Positions 18,371 to 26,032 of a DNA stretch of 64,000 nt are shown one piece after another; position 1 is the first letter of the stretch, and each line of letters opens with the position of its first letter. The translations under genes were made by a program, and so were the position numbers. The notes under the pieces are model-generated. The model was not told where the DNA came from. It saw only the letters and a list, made by a program, of their open reading frames with translations, and did not search any database. This DNA is from Clostridia bacterium (GTDB lineage: Bacteria > Bacillota > Clostridia > Oscillospirales > Acutalibacteraceae), in contig JAFXCH010000028.1 in NCBI GenBank assembly GCA_017516485.1, positions 60,947-124,946 on the forward strand, given 5' to 3'.

Positions 18371-18406
18371 AGCTCCGTGAATATTCAGCTGAATATTCAC
18401 GGAGCT
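18371..18406 (+). terminator. Perfect 36-bp palindrome after rpe
   Basis: AGCTCCGTGAATATTC (18371-18386), AGCT centre, then the exact complement to 18406; 24 bases after the rpe stop. The downstream T run is broken (GTAATTTT), so it may be a weak terminator, a 3'-end stabiliser or a protein-binding dyad. Confidence 0.6.
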
Positions 18407-18411
18407 GTAAT

Positions 18412-18770
18412 TTTGCCGAAAAGGAATCAAAAAGTGCTATGCAAGTAAAAAACTTGTCATCAAATTCTGCTATAATTCTATAAGAGAATAAAAACAGTGA
18501 CTTTTTCACATTTTCCACAGACTTTTTCACATTTGTAAACATTTTGTCTTTACATAATTTTGTCGTATTTTTGTGTCTGTTCGGCTAAAACGGCTGTATT
18601 TTACTCATTTTTATACAGCTTTTTGTGTATATTTCCTTTTTGGCAATACAGCTTTCGTCAAAGTTGACAGCCTTTATAAAAAACTGTTGAAAAAGGCTAT
18701 GTTTTTTTCTTATTTTTGTCTATATTGCGGATGTTTTCAAATGTCAATACCTTTTGAAAATTAATTTTTA
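18412..18770. other. Long noncoding gap between the convergent genes rpe and tsaD
   Basis: AT-rich segment with no credible gene: two possible short frames (18573-18764 on +, 18360-18542 on -) have no ribosome binding site and no recognisable composition. It contains a 15-base direct repeat GACTTTTTCACATTT (18499 and 18520), and a hairpin GCTGTAT (18593-18599)/ATACAGC (18613-18619) followed by a five-T run that looks like a terminator. Because rpe and tsaD point at each other, no promoter is needed here, so the length is unexplained. A small RNA is one possibility; I cannot identify one. Confidence 0.5.
18502..18531 (+). promoter_or_regulatory. Three DnaA-box-like 9-mers in tandem
   Basis: TTTTTCACA (18502-18510), TTTTCCACA (18511-18519) and TTTTTCACA (18523-18531) each fit the relaxed DnaA box TTWTNCACA, all on the same strand. 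None equals the strict TTATCCACA, and such words arise easily in AT-rich DNA. Possible DnaA titration or regulatory cluster; low certainty. Confidence 0.3.
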
Positions 18771-18811
18771 AGAGCCTTAACGTAAAGTTATCTGCTTTAC
18801 ATTAAGGCTCT
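18771..18811. terminator. Hairpin downstream of tsaD
   Basis: AGAGCCTTAACGTAAAG (18771-18787) pairs with CTTTACATTAAGGCTCT (18795-18811), with one internal mismatch. It lies 83 bases past the tsaD stop on the - strand. Neither side has a clean U tract, so termination strength is uncertain. Confidence 0.5.
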
Positions 18812-18893
18812 CACTGTTTCCAATATGTAGTTTTATATGTAAATCAACCAACTAAATAATGCGGTGTAAACAAGGTGCCTTTACACTTATTTT

Positions 18894-19910
18894 TCAAAAA
18901 TATGCCTTGTCAATAGGCATTGTGGCGTATGCATTGAGCTCATGACCTGCTTTTTTGCCCGAAATATACTCGTAATAGCCCTGTGCGCCAACCATTGCGG
19001 CATTGTCACCGCAGAGGAAAAGTTCGGGATAATACAGCTCAAGTGAGTTTTCTTTGCAAACCCTTTCCATCTCACGTCTGAGTACCGAGTTTGCGGAAAC
19101 ACCGCCTGCAAGTACTATTCTTTTCTGCCCCGTAAGCTGTGCTGCCTTGAGTGTGTTTTCCGTCAGACATCTTACAACTGCAGAAATATACGATGCACCG
19201 AAATCGGCAATGTTTATTTCTTCGCCTTTTTGCTTTGCGTTATGTATTGTGTTTACGGCTGCAGTTTTAAGTCCCGAAAAACTGAAGCAAAGTTCACTAC
19301 CCGATACCTTCGGCTTCGGGAAAGCGTATGCCTTCGGGTTACCGTCTTTAGCGGCTCTGTCAAGATTGAGACCGCCGGGGTAGGGCAGACCGAGTGCCCT
19401 TGCAGCTTTGTCCATACATTCGCCTGCAGCATCATCCATCGTCTGACCGATTATTTCAAATTTCGTGTAGCTTTTAACGTTTACTATATGGCTGTGACCG
19501 CCGGATACTACAAGTGAAAGGAAAGGCGGCTCAAGCTGAGTATGGCTTAAATAGTTTGCCGCAATATGTGAGCGCAGATGATGTACAGGCACAAGCGGCT
19601 TACCGCTTGAAAGTGAGAGACCTTTTGCAAAGTTTACGCCGACAAGCAGTGCACCTATAAGACCCGGTGCATACGTTACGGCAATAGCCTCAATATCCTC
19701 CACTGTGCATTCGGCTTTTTTGAGTGCCTCGGTTACAACTCCGTTTATTGCTTCAACGTGCATTCTTGATGCAATTTCGGGCACAACACCGCCGTAAACT
19801 ATGTGTGCATCCACCTGGGATGCTATTATGTTTGAAAGTATCTTTCTTCCGTCCTCTACTACTGCTGCCGCAGTTTCGTCGCAAGAGGATTCTATAGCAA
19901 GAATTTTCAT
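18894..19910 (-). CDS. tsaD: tRNA N6-threonylcarbamoyladenosine transferase subunit TsaD
   Basis: Catalytic subunit that transfers threonylcarbamoyl to A37 of ANN-decoding tRNAs. 338 residues with ILAIESSCDETAAAVV at the N terminus, metal ligands in VPVHHLRSHIAANYL, LSLVVSGGHSH, GEMDKA-type segment DDAAGECMDKAARALGLPYPGG, and VLAGGVSANSVLRREM. Its ATG directly follows the stop of the phosphatase/RimI fusion gene. TsaB and TsaE, the usual partners, are not in this window and must be elsewhere if t6A is made in the standard way. The gene is last in the polA-led operon. Confidence 0.97.
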   Translation of the reverse strand: MKILAIESSCDETAAAVVEDGRKILSNIIASQVDAHIVYGGVVPEIASRMHVEAINGVVTEALKKAECTVEDIEAIAVTYAPGLIGALLVGVNFAKGLSLSSGKPLVPVHHLRSHIAANYLSHTQLEPPFLSLVVSGGHSHIVNVKSYTKFEIIGQTMDDAAGECMDKAARALGLPYPGGLNLDRAAKDGNPKAYAFPKPKVSGSELCFSFSGLKTAAVNTIHNAKQKGEEINIADFGASYISAVVRCLTENTLKAAQLTGQKRIVLAGGVSANSVLRREMERVCKENSLELYYPELFLCGDNAAMVGAQGYYEYISGKKAGHELNAYATMPIDKAYF

Positions 19911-20780
19911 TTATTTTTCCTCGTTCAAATATTTTGTCATCAGCAGTGCATCTTCTTTAGGCTTTTCATAAAAGCCCTTTCGTATGCCTGCCTGTTTGTA
20001 TCCGCTTTTGTTATACAGTGAAATTGCCGCCGTATTGCTGACTCTGACTTCGAGCGTTATGCTTTCGCAGTTTCGTTCCCTTGCACCTTTTTCGGCAGAA
20101 TGCATCAGCATTTCACCTATACAGCACCTGCGGTATTCGGGAAGCACGGCAACGTTTGTTATATCAGCTTCTCCGCATATTTCAATAACTCCGACATAGC
20201 CTATAACTTTGCCGTCAAATACAGCAGCAAGAAAATGAGCATTTTCATTGTCAAGCTCATCAATGAGTGATTTTTCTGTCCACGGCATTGAGAAGCATCT
20301 GCTTTCAATTTCGGCTATTTCTTTTATGTGTTCGGATTTCATCGGTTCAATATTAGTGTTTGATGAAATAATCTTACAGATAAGTTCGGGCAATGCAGAG
20401 TTGATTTCTTCGGCACAAAGATCGTAAATCTCCTGCGTGCTGCCGTACGGGTCTGCAATACCGTTGCCGAGAATAAACAGCTTGTTTTCTGTTAAGTACG
20501 GCTTCAATACTTCAGCGTGAGACGCTGTCATACATACAAATACACCGCTATTGAGCATATATTCGTTTATTTTGCGTGAGCGGTGGTCGGATATATCAAC
20601 ACCGTATTTCATGGCGGCATTGACCGACTTTTCACTTACCTCATCACCCGGATAGGCAGCAAGTCCTGCACTTGAAACCTCAATGCCGTCAATTCCTTTT
20701 TCACAAAGCAGCTTTTTCATAAGCCCTTCTGCCAAAGGACTGCGGCAGGTGTTACCTGTACAGACAAAAATGATTTCCAT
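19911..20780 (-). CDS. Fusion of low-molecular-weight protein tyrosine phosphatase and RimI-type N-acetyltransferase
   Basis: One 289-residue frame with two domains. Residues 1-~140 are an LMW phosphatase: P-loop CTGNTCRS at 7-14 (Cys7 nucleophile, Arg13), general-acid Asp110 in ADPYGS. Residues ~147-289 are a GNAT domain closest to RimI: FSMPWTEKSLIDEL, GEADITNVAVLPEYRR, LEVRVSNTAAISLYNKSGY. The acetyl-CoA loop reads RRCCIG (217-222), with Cys where the Q/RxxGxG motif has its first Gly. The start at 20780 is set by AAAGGAT upstream and by the phosphatase motif; the frame is open 27 codons further. In many genomes separate tsaB, rimI and tsaD are adjacent, and the YwlE-type phosphatase lies near ywlG, so this looks like a fusion of neighbours. 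Confidence 0.9.
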   Translation of the reverse strand: MEIIFVCTGNTCRSPLAEGLMKKLLCEKGIDGIEVSSAGLAAYPGDEVSEKSVNAAMKYGVDISDHRSRKINEYMLNSGVFVCMTASHAEVLKPYLTENKLFILGNGIADPYGSTQEIYDLCAEEINSALPELICKIISSNTNIEPMKSEHIKEIAEIESRCFSMPWTEKSLIDELDNENAHFLAAVFDGKVIGYVGVIEICGEADITNVAVLPEYRRCCIGEMLMHSAEKGARERNCESITLEVRVSNTAAISLYNKSGYKQAGIRKGFYEKPKEDALLMTKYLNEEK

Positions 20781-20793
20781 TTGTATCAATCCT

Positions 20794-21348
20794 TTATCTG
20801 AGCGAATCGTCGTAAACAGCTCTTTCGCCGCCTGTGAATTTCGGCCTTGTGCGTGCCGCAATTATAAGTGCGTTTCCTATGTGCTTTGTTGTGAGTCTCA
20901 TCGGCACAGCAACCTCTTTAAGATGCATACCTATAAGTACACCGCCTATGTCAAGGCCTGCGTGTGCCTTTACGTCTTCAACCGCAACGGGATTTTCAAG
21001 AGCACCGTAGAGTGCGGTTGCAAATGAGCCGCCTGCTTTGGGCTGAGGTACGGCATTGACCTGCTCGAGGCGGTATTTTTCCATAGCCTCTTCTTCGATT
21101 ATTATGGCTCTGTTTATGTGTTCACAGCACTGTGCGGCAAGGTAAATACCGTGCTCTTTTGTTACGGGCAGTATGCCGTCAAGCACAGCCTTGCTAACCT
21201 CAGGGCCCGAATGTGAGCCGAGGTCATAGCCCTGAATTTCGCTCGTTGAGCAACCTATTACCATAATCTGTCCTTTTTTTATTCCTGATCTTTCAATAAG
21301 CTCGGTTGCGGCGTCGCGTGCCTGAAGTGTTATTTCTTTAAGTTCCAT
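20794..21348 (-). CDS. ywlG: UPF0340 (YwlG/TIGR01440) family protein
   Basis: 184-residue conserved Firmicutes protein of unknown function. Recognised from MVIGCSTSEIQGYDLGSHSGPEV, LAAQCCEHINRAIIIE, KAHAGLDIGGVLIGMHLKEVAVP and TRPKFTGGERAVYD. The start at 21348 is preferred because AAGGATG lies 9 bases upstream, inside the end of polA; a start at 21372 would overlap polA. It ends 13 bases before the phosphatase/RimI fusion. In Bacillus the ywlE phosphatase and ywlG are close neighbours, matching the order here. No catalytic role can be assigned. Confidence 0.9.
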   Translation of the reverse strand: MELKEITLQARDAATELIERSGIKKGQIMVIGCSTSEIQGYDLGSHSGPEVSKAVLDGILPVTKEHGIYLAAQCCEHINRAIIIEEEAMEKYRLEQVNAVPQPKAGGSFATALYGALENPVAVEDVKAHAGLDIGGVLIGMHLKEVAVPMRLTTKHIGNALIIAARTRPKFTGGERAVYDDSLR

Positions 21349-21355
21349 TTCTATA

Positions 21356-23944
21356 TCATCCTTTTGCGTCATACCAAGTTTTGCCGCAGTTAACGTCTGC
21401 GAGCATTTTTACTTTCATCTGTACAGCGTTTTCCATTTCTTCTTTGAGTAATACGCTGACCTTCTCTTTTTCGGCTTCACTTGCCTCTATTATAAGCTCA
21501 TCGTGCACCTGCATAATAAGTTTTGCGTTGAGCTTTTCTGCCTTAAGTCGGGCATAAACCCTTACCATTGCAATCTTGATTATGTCTGCGGCTGTGCCTT
21601 GAATAGGCATATTGCGTGCAACACGCTCACCGAATGCTCTGAGCATACCGTTGCCCGATGTCAGCTCGGGCAGATATCTGCGGCGGTTAAACAGAGTCTG
21701 TACATAGCCTGTCTCTTTTGCTGTTTCGACAATTCTTTCCATATAGCTGTTTACGCCGTCATAGTGCTTAAGATAGCCCTTGATATAAGCGTCAGCTTCA
21801 GCTCTTGTAACGCCTATATTCTGTGCGAGTGAAAACGCACCGATACCGTAAACTATACCGAAGTTTACAGCCTTTGCTCGGCTTCTCATCAGCGGAGTTA
21901 CCATCGGCAAGGGCATATTGAATACCTGCGAGGCTGTGATTGCGTGAATATCGTCGCCGCTGTTGAAGCCGTCAATCATATTTTTGTCGTCAGCTATGTG
22001 TGCGAGCACTCTCAGCTCAATCTGTGAGTAGTCGGCATCAATAAGCACACAGCCGTTTTTTGCACGGAAGAATTTGCGCATTTCTCTGCCAAGCTCACTT
22101 CTTACGGGAATATTCTGTAAGTTAGGCTCGGTTGATGAGATTCTGCCTGTCCTGGTTTCTGTCTGGTTGAGTGTTGAGTGAATTCTGCCGTCATGACCTA
22201 TAGCCTTTATGAGTCCCTCACAGTAGGTGGATTTGAGCTTTGACCACGTGCGGTAAAGCAGAATTTTCTCTACTACGGGGTAGTCGGGTGCCAGCTTTTC
22301 AAGTATATCGGCATTGGTTGACCAACCGCTTTTTGTCTTTTTACCTTTTGGAAGTGCCAGCTTTTCAAACAGTGCTTCGCCAAGCTGTTTTGGCGAGTTG
22401 AGGTTGAATGTGTAGCCGACTTCTTCGTAAATTTCTTCAGATATTTTATTTATATCGGCTTCAAGTACTTTGCCGAATTCTGCTATACCGTTTCTGTCAA
22501 CCTCAAATCCCGTAAGCTCCATATCAGCAAGCACCTGAGCGAGCGGTATTTCTGTTTCACGCAACAGCTCAAGCTGACCGTTTTCTCTGAGCTTTTCGGT
22601 AAGTACGCTCTCAAGCTCGGGCAGCAGCCACGCAGCAACATCCTTGCCGTTTTCGTCTTCATCCTGCGGTAATCCCACACCGTATTCCATTGCGAGCCTG
22701 CTTGCGGCATAGCTGTTGGATGACGGGTTGAGTATATAGCCTGCAAGCTGTGTGTCAAACGTTACATTATTGAGAACGATACCGCTTGAAATTGCAAACG
22801 AGTAGGCAGCTTTGCTGTCGTCTGTAATTTTTTCTATAGCTTTATCCTCGAATATCTCTTCAACAAAGCTCATAAAGCAGAAATTGAGAGAGGATAGGTG
22901 AGTGGCCTGAGAGCCCGAGCGGATATAAATTCCCTCAACCTCGCCACTTGTTTCTTTGAGTGTGAAGTATGCCTTGCCTTGAGCTTTTATGCTCTGAATA
23001 AGTGCGCTCACGTTGTCGCATTCGACGCAGGTGTATTTCTCTTTCGGTTTTGAAACCTCCGCAACAGGAGCACATTTCGGGTCAAGGTGAAGCCTTTCAA
23101 TCATACTGAACATTTCAAGCTCGGTAAGAGTTTTGACCGACTCAAATGCATCAGGCTCTGCCTTTATATAGGCCGAGTAATCTGTATCAACAGGTGCTTC
23201 ACGGCTGATTGTGCCGAGTGTACGGCTTAAGAAAGCCATATCTTTGCCGTCAATAAGCTTCTTTCTTACAGAATCTTTAATATCAAGTGACTCAATATCA
23301 ATGTAAATCTTATCTATACTTTCAAAGCGTGCAATAAGGTCGCCGGCAGTTTTTTCGCCGATACCTGCTACACCCGGAATATTATCTGAGCTGTCGCCCA
23401 TAAGAGCTTTTATATCAATAAGCTGAGAGGGCGTAACGCCGTATTTCTCAAAAACGGCAGCTTCATCGTAATGTATTGTCTGGGGCTTTCCCATTTTTGT
23501 TGCGGTAAGCAGTACATTTACTTTTTTGTCAACAAGCTGCAGGCTGTCACGGTCACCCGTTGCGATAAAGCATTCGTCTGTATCTTTGCAAGCGGAAGCA
23601 AGTGTACCGAGTATGTCGTCAGCCTCCCAACCCTCACATTCAAGAAGCTTGTAGCCGAGTGCTTTGAGAAGTATCTTGAGAGTCGGCATCTGCTGCGCAA
23701 GCTCGGGCGGCATTCCCTTACGCTGTGCTTTGTAACCGTCATACATTTTATGGCGGAATGTCGGAGCTTTTACGTCAAAGGCTATAGCAACCGCATCGGG
23801 CTTTACCTCGTCAGTGAGTCTGAGCAGTATTGTCATAAAGCCGTATATGCCGTTTGTAAATTTGCCGTCTTTTGTTGTGAGTAGCTTGATTCCGTAGAAA
23901 GCACGGTTGAGTATGCTGTTTCCGTCAATAACCATCAGCCTCAT
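21356..23944 (-). CDS. polA: DNA polymerase I
   Basis: Repair and Okazaki-fragment polymerase. 862 residues: N-terminal 5'-nuclease (about 1-290, with GDSSDNIPGVAGIGEKTA), a middle domain related to proofreading exonuclease (about 300-470), and the polymerase (about 480-862) with motif A DADYSQIELR, motif B RSRAKAVNFGIVYG and motif C VHDELI. In the middle domain the acidic DxE of an active 3'-5' exonuclease is not recognisable (the site reads FTLKETSG), so proofreading is probably lost, as in many Firmicutes. GAGAGGAG precedes the ATG. First gene of the operon ending in tsaD; divergent from dusB across 65 bases. Confidence 0.97.
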   Translation of the reverse strand: MRLMVIDGNSILNRAFYGIKLLTTKDGKFTNGIYGFMTILLRLTDEVKPDAVAIAFDVKAPTFRHKMYDGYKAQRKGMPPELAQQMPTLKILLKALGYKLLECEGWEADDILGTLASACKDTDECFIATGDRDSLQLVDKKVNVLLTATKMGKPQTIHYDEAAVFEKYGVTPSQLIDIKALMGDSSDNIPGVAGIGEKTAGDLIARFESIDKIYIDIESLDIKDSVRKKLIDGKDMAFLSRTLGTISREAPVDTDYSAYIKAEPDAFESVKTLTELEMFSMIERLHLDPKCAPVAEVSKPKEKYTCVECDNVSALIQSIKAQGKAYFTLKETSGEVEGIYIRSGSQATHLSSLNFCFMSFVEEIFEDKAIEKITDDSKAAYSFAISSGIVLNNVTFDTQLAGYILNPSSNSYAASRLAMEYGVGLPQDEDENGKDVAAWLLPELESVLTEKLRENGQLELLRETEIPLAQVLADMELTGFEVDRNGIAEFGKVLEADINKISEEIYEEVGYTFNLNSPKQLGEALFEKLALPKGKKTKSGWSTNADILEKLAPDYPVVEKILLYRTWSKLKSTYCEGLIKAIGHDGRIHSTLNQTETRTGRISSTEPNLQNIPVRSELGREMRKFFRAKNGCVLIDADYSQIELRVLAHIADDKNMIDGFNSGDDIHAITASQVFNMPLPMVTPLMRSRAKAVNFGIVYGIGAFSLAQNIGVTRAEADAYIKGYLKHYDGVNSYMERIVETAKETGYVQTLFNRRRYLPELTSGNGMLRAFGERVARNMPIQGTAADIIKIAMVRVYARLKAEKLNAKLIMQVHDELIIEASEAEKEKVSVLLKEEMENAVQMKVKMLADVNCGKTWYDAKG

Positions 23945-24009
23945 TATGCTTTTCTCCTCTCATTGACTTAAAAGTAGAGTTATGTTAAAATACCTGTCGG
24001 TGATTTGAT

Positions 24010-24978
24010 TTGCAGATTAAAAATGTTGTATGGAAAGGCAGTGCTGCGCTTGCACCTATGGCAGGTGTTGCAGACAGAGCTTTCCGTGAAATATGTTCTT
24101 CATTCGGTGCAGGTTATACCGTAACCGAAATGGTAAGTGCCAAGGGTCTTTGTATGTGTGACCGCAAGTCACAGTCTTTGCTTAAAATTTCTGATGTTGA
24201 GCGACCTGCGGCAGCTCAGCTTTTTGGTGATGACCCTGAGTTTATGGCAAAGGCCGCAGTAAAAACACTTGATTTTAAGCCTGATATAATTGATATTAAC
24301 ATGGGTTGTCCTGCTCCTAAAATTGCAGGTAACGGCGGCGGCTCGGCACTTATGAAACAGCCCGAGCTTGCCGAAAGAATTGTTGAAGCGGTAGTGAAAG
24401 CTGTCAATATCCCCGTTACCGTTAAAATGCGTATAGGTTGGGATGATGAGAATATAAACTGTGTTGACCTTGCAAAACGCTGTGAGTCGGCAGGTGCTGC
24501 GGCACTTACAGTCCACGGCAGGACAAAGGTACAGATGTATTCGCCTCCCGTCAGACCCGAGTATATATCAGCTGTAAGGCGGGCTGTATCGATTCCCGTT
24601 ATCGCCAACGGTGACGTTACCGACGGTGTTTCGGCAAAGAAGCTTCTTGACGCAACGGGATGTGAAGCCGTAATGGTCGGCAGAGGTGCACTCGGCAGAC
24701 CGTGGGCTTTTGAGCAGATTAACGCTTACCTTGAAAGAGGAGAGATTATTCCCGAGCCTCCGGTTGAAATGCGTATGGAGGTTATGCTAAAGCATATTGA
24801 TTTGCTCTGTGAATACAAGGGCGAAAAGGTAGGTATGCTTGAAGCACGCAAGCATGCCGCATGGTATATGAAAGGCATACGCGGTGCTGCTTCACTGCGA
24901 CGTGAAATCTGCGAGCTTACTACAAAAGACGATATAAAACTAATAGCAGAGAAGGTTATCTCAACAGCTGATTGTTAA
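24010..24978 (+). CDS. dusB: tRNA-dihydrouridine synthase (DusB type)
   Basis: FMN enzyme that reduces uridines in the tRNA D-loop using NADPH. 322 residues, TIM barrel with LAPMAGVADRAFREIC, the catalytic-Cys block INMGCPAPKIAGNGGGSALM, VTVKMRIGWDD, LTVHGRTKVQMYSPP, PVIANGDV and VMVGRGALGRPW (FMN phosphate). The start is TTG at 24010 with GGTGAT just upstream; no ATG precedes the conserved N terminus. It converges on lgt, and its stop lies inside a hairpin shared with lgt. The subfamily call DusB rests on general similarity. Confidence 0.93.
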   Translation: MQIKNVVWKGSAALAPMAGVADRAFREICSSFGAGYTVTEMVSAKGLCMCDRKSQSLLKISDVERPAAAQLFGDDPEFMAKAAVKTLDFKPDIIDINMGCPAPKIAGNGGGSALMKQPELAERIVEAVVKAVNIPVTVKMRIGWDDENINCVDLAKRCESAGAAALTVHGRTKVQMYSPPVRPEYISAVRRAVSIPVIANGDVTDGVSAKKLLDATGCEAVMVGRGALGRPWAFEQINAYLERGEIIPEPPVEMRMEVMLKHIDLLCEYKGEKVGMLEARKHAAWYMKGIRGAASLRREICELTTKDDIKLIAEKVISTADC

Positions 24979-24992
24979 TCAATCAGCTGTTG
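24962..24992. terminator. Shared hairpin holding the stop codons of dusB and lgt
   Basis: CAACAGCTGATTG (24962-24974) and its exact complement (24980-24992) flank a five-base loop. The dusB TAA (24976-24978) and the lgt stop (24979-24981 on -) meet in the loop, so the stem is coding for both genes. T-rich sequence follows on the + side. Confidence 0.7.
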
Positions 24993-26010
24993 ATTTATTT
25001 TCTTCTGCAGTTACTGTTTCAGTATCGACCTTTTCCTCACTCTTCAGAGCAAGGTCTGTCGTAGCGTTTTTGTCAGCGTTCTTTTTCTTTTCCTTTTTCG
25101 GTGTCGGCTCGGGGAAGAAATCCACACCTTCTATAGGTCTGGGATTTTTCTTGACCTTGATAAGCATATATATAAGTGCCGCAAGGAAAAGAAGTGCGAC
25201 AACTGCTGAAAGTACCTGCGAAACACGAAGTGTTGTGTTGCCGATATAAAGGCTGTCAGTACGGAAACCTTCTATAATTGCTCTGCCTGTGCCGTAAAGT
25301 ACGCCGTAGGTGAGGAAAAGCTGACCGCTGAATTTGCGGCATTTTTTGTAGATAAAGAGAAGAATGAGGAAACTGCCCAAACACCACAGTGACTCGTAAA
25401 GAAATGTCGGGTGCACGGGTGCGTAGGGGTCAACATTCATACCGAGCTCTTTTAAGCTGTCGTAATTTTCTTCGAGGTACTGTGTTGTTTTTTCGCTCAT
25501 CATACCCCAGGGCATTGTTGTGTTTGAGCCGAATGCCTCCTGGTTTGCAAAGTTGCCCCATCTGCCTATACCCTGACCGATAAGCAGGCTCATACCTGCA
25601 CAGTCGAGCAGATTGTAGAAGTTGAGCTTGTTGAAACGGCAGGTGATGAATGCGGCAATAATACCGCCTATAATACCACCGTAGATTGCAAGTCCGCCGT
25701 TCCAGATTGCGATTATTTCCGAGGGGTGGGCTGCGTAATAATCCCAACGGAAAATTACATAGTAAAGTCTTGCACCGATGATTGCGGCAAAGGTGCCGTA
25801 GATGAGTACATCAATCATTTTATCGAGGCTCATCTTCCATTTGTAAGCCATTCTGCCGCCCCAGAGTACGGCGAGCAAAAAGCCGAAGGCGATAAGTGCA
25901 CCGTACCAGCGAATTGTTATGGGCTTGCCGAACAGATCAAACTCGGCAAGTATTGAGCTTACCTTAAAGCCTTTATCCAAGGCAGTAAAATATACTGTTG
26001 TTGAATCCAT
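24979..26010 (-). CDS. lgt: Prolipoprotein diacylglyceryl transferase
   Basis: Membrane enzyme that moves diacylglycerol from phosphatidylglycerol to the lipobox Cys of prolipoproteins. About seven hydrophobic segments in residues 25-290; signatures IRWYGALIAFGFLLA, the Lgt box GQGIGRWGNFANQEAFG, and HPTFLYESLW. The last ~50 residues are a hydrophilic Lys/Glu-rich tail (KKEKKKNADKN) beyond the usual ~270-290 residue enzyme, giving 343 in total. Third gene of the M16-M16-lgt operon (22 bases after the second M16 gene). The lipoprotein at 43663 is a likely substrate. Confidence 0.96.
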   Translation of the reverse strand: MDSTTVYFTALDKGFKVSSILAEFDLFGKPITIRWYGALIAFGFLLAVLWGGRMAYKWKMSLDKMIDVLIYGTFAAIIGARLYYVIFRWDYYAAHPSEIIAIWNGGLAIYGGIIGGIIAAFITCRFNKLNFYNLLDCAGMSLLIGQGIGRWGNFANQEAFGSNTTMPWGMMSEKTTQYLEENYDSLKELGMNVDPYAPVHPTFLYESLWCLGSFLILLFIYKKCRKFSGQLFLTYGVLYGTGRAIIEGFRTDSLYIGNTTLRVSQVLSAVVALLFLAALIYMLIKVKKNPRPIEGVDFFPEPTPKKEKKKNADKNATTDLALKSEEKVDTETVTAEENKSTAD

Positions 26011-26032
26011 TTGTTTTCACGTCCCTTTAAAT

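Noticed and set aside
18448-18476. Promoter with TATAAT at 18471
   Set aside because: Nearest TTGTCA is only 11 bases away from it and no -35-like hexamer sits at 16-18 bases; too weak to claim.
18502-18531. Chromosomal origin of replication
   Set aside because: Three relaxed DnaA-like words only; no dnaA/dnaN nearby and no strict TTATCCACA cluster.
18573-18764. 63-codon frame in the rpe-tsaD gap
   Set aside because: GTG start without ribosome binding site, unusual Phe/Tyr/Cys-rich composition, no family.
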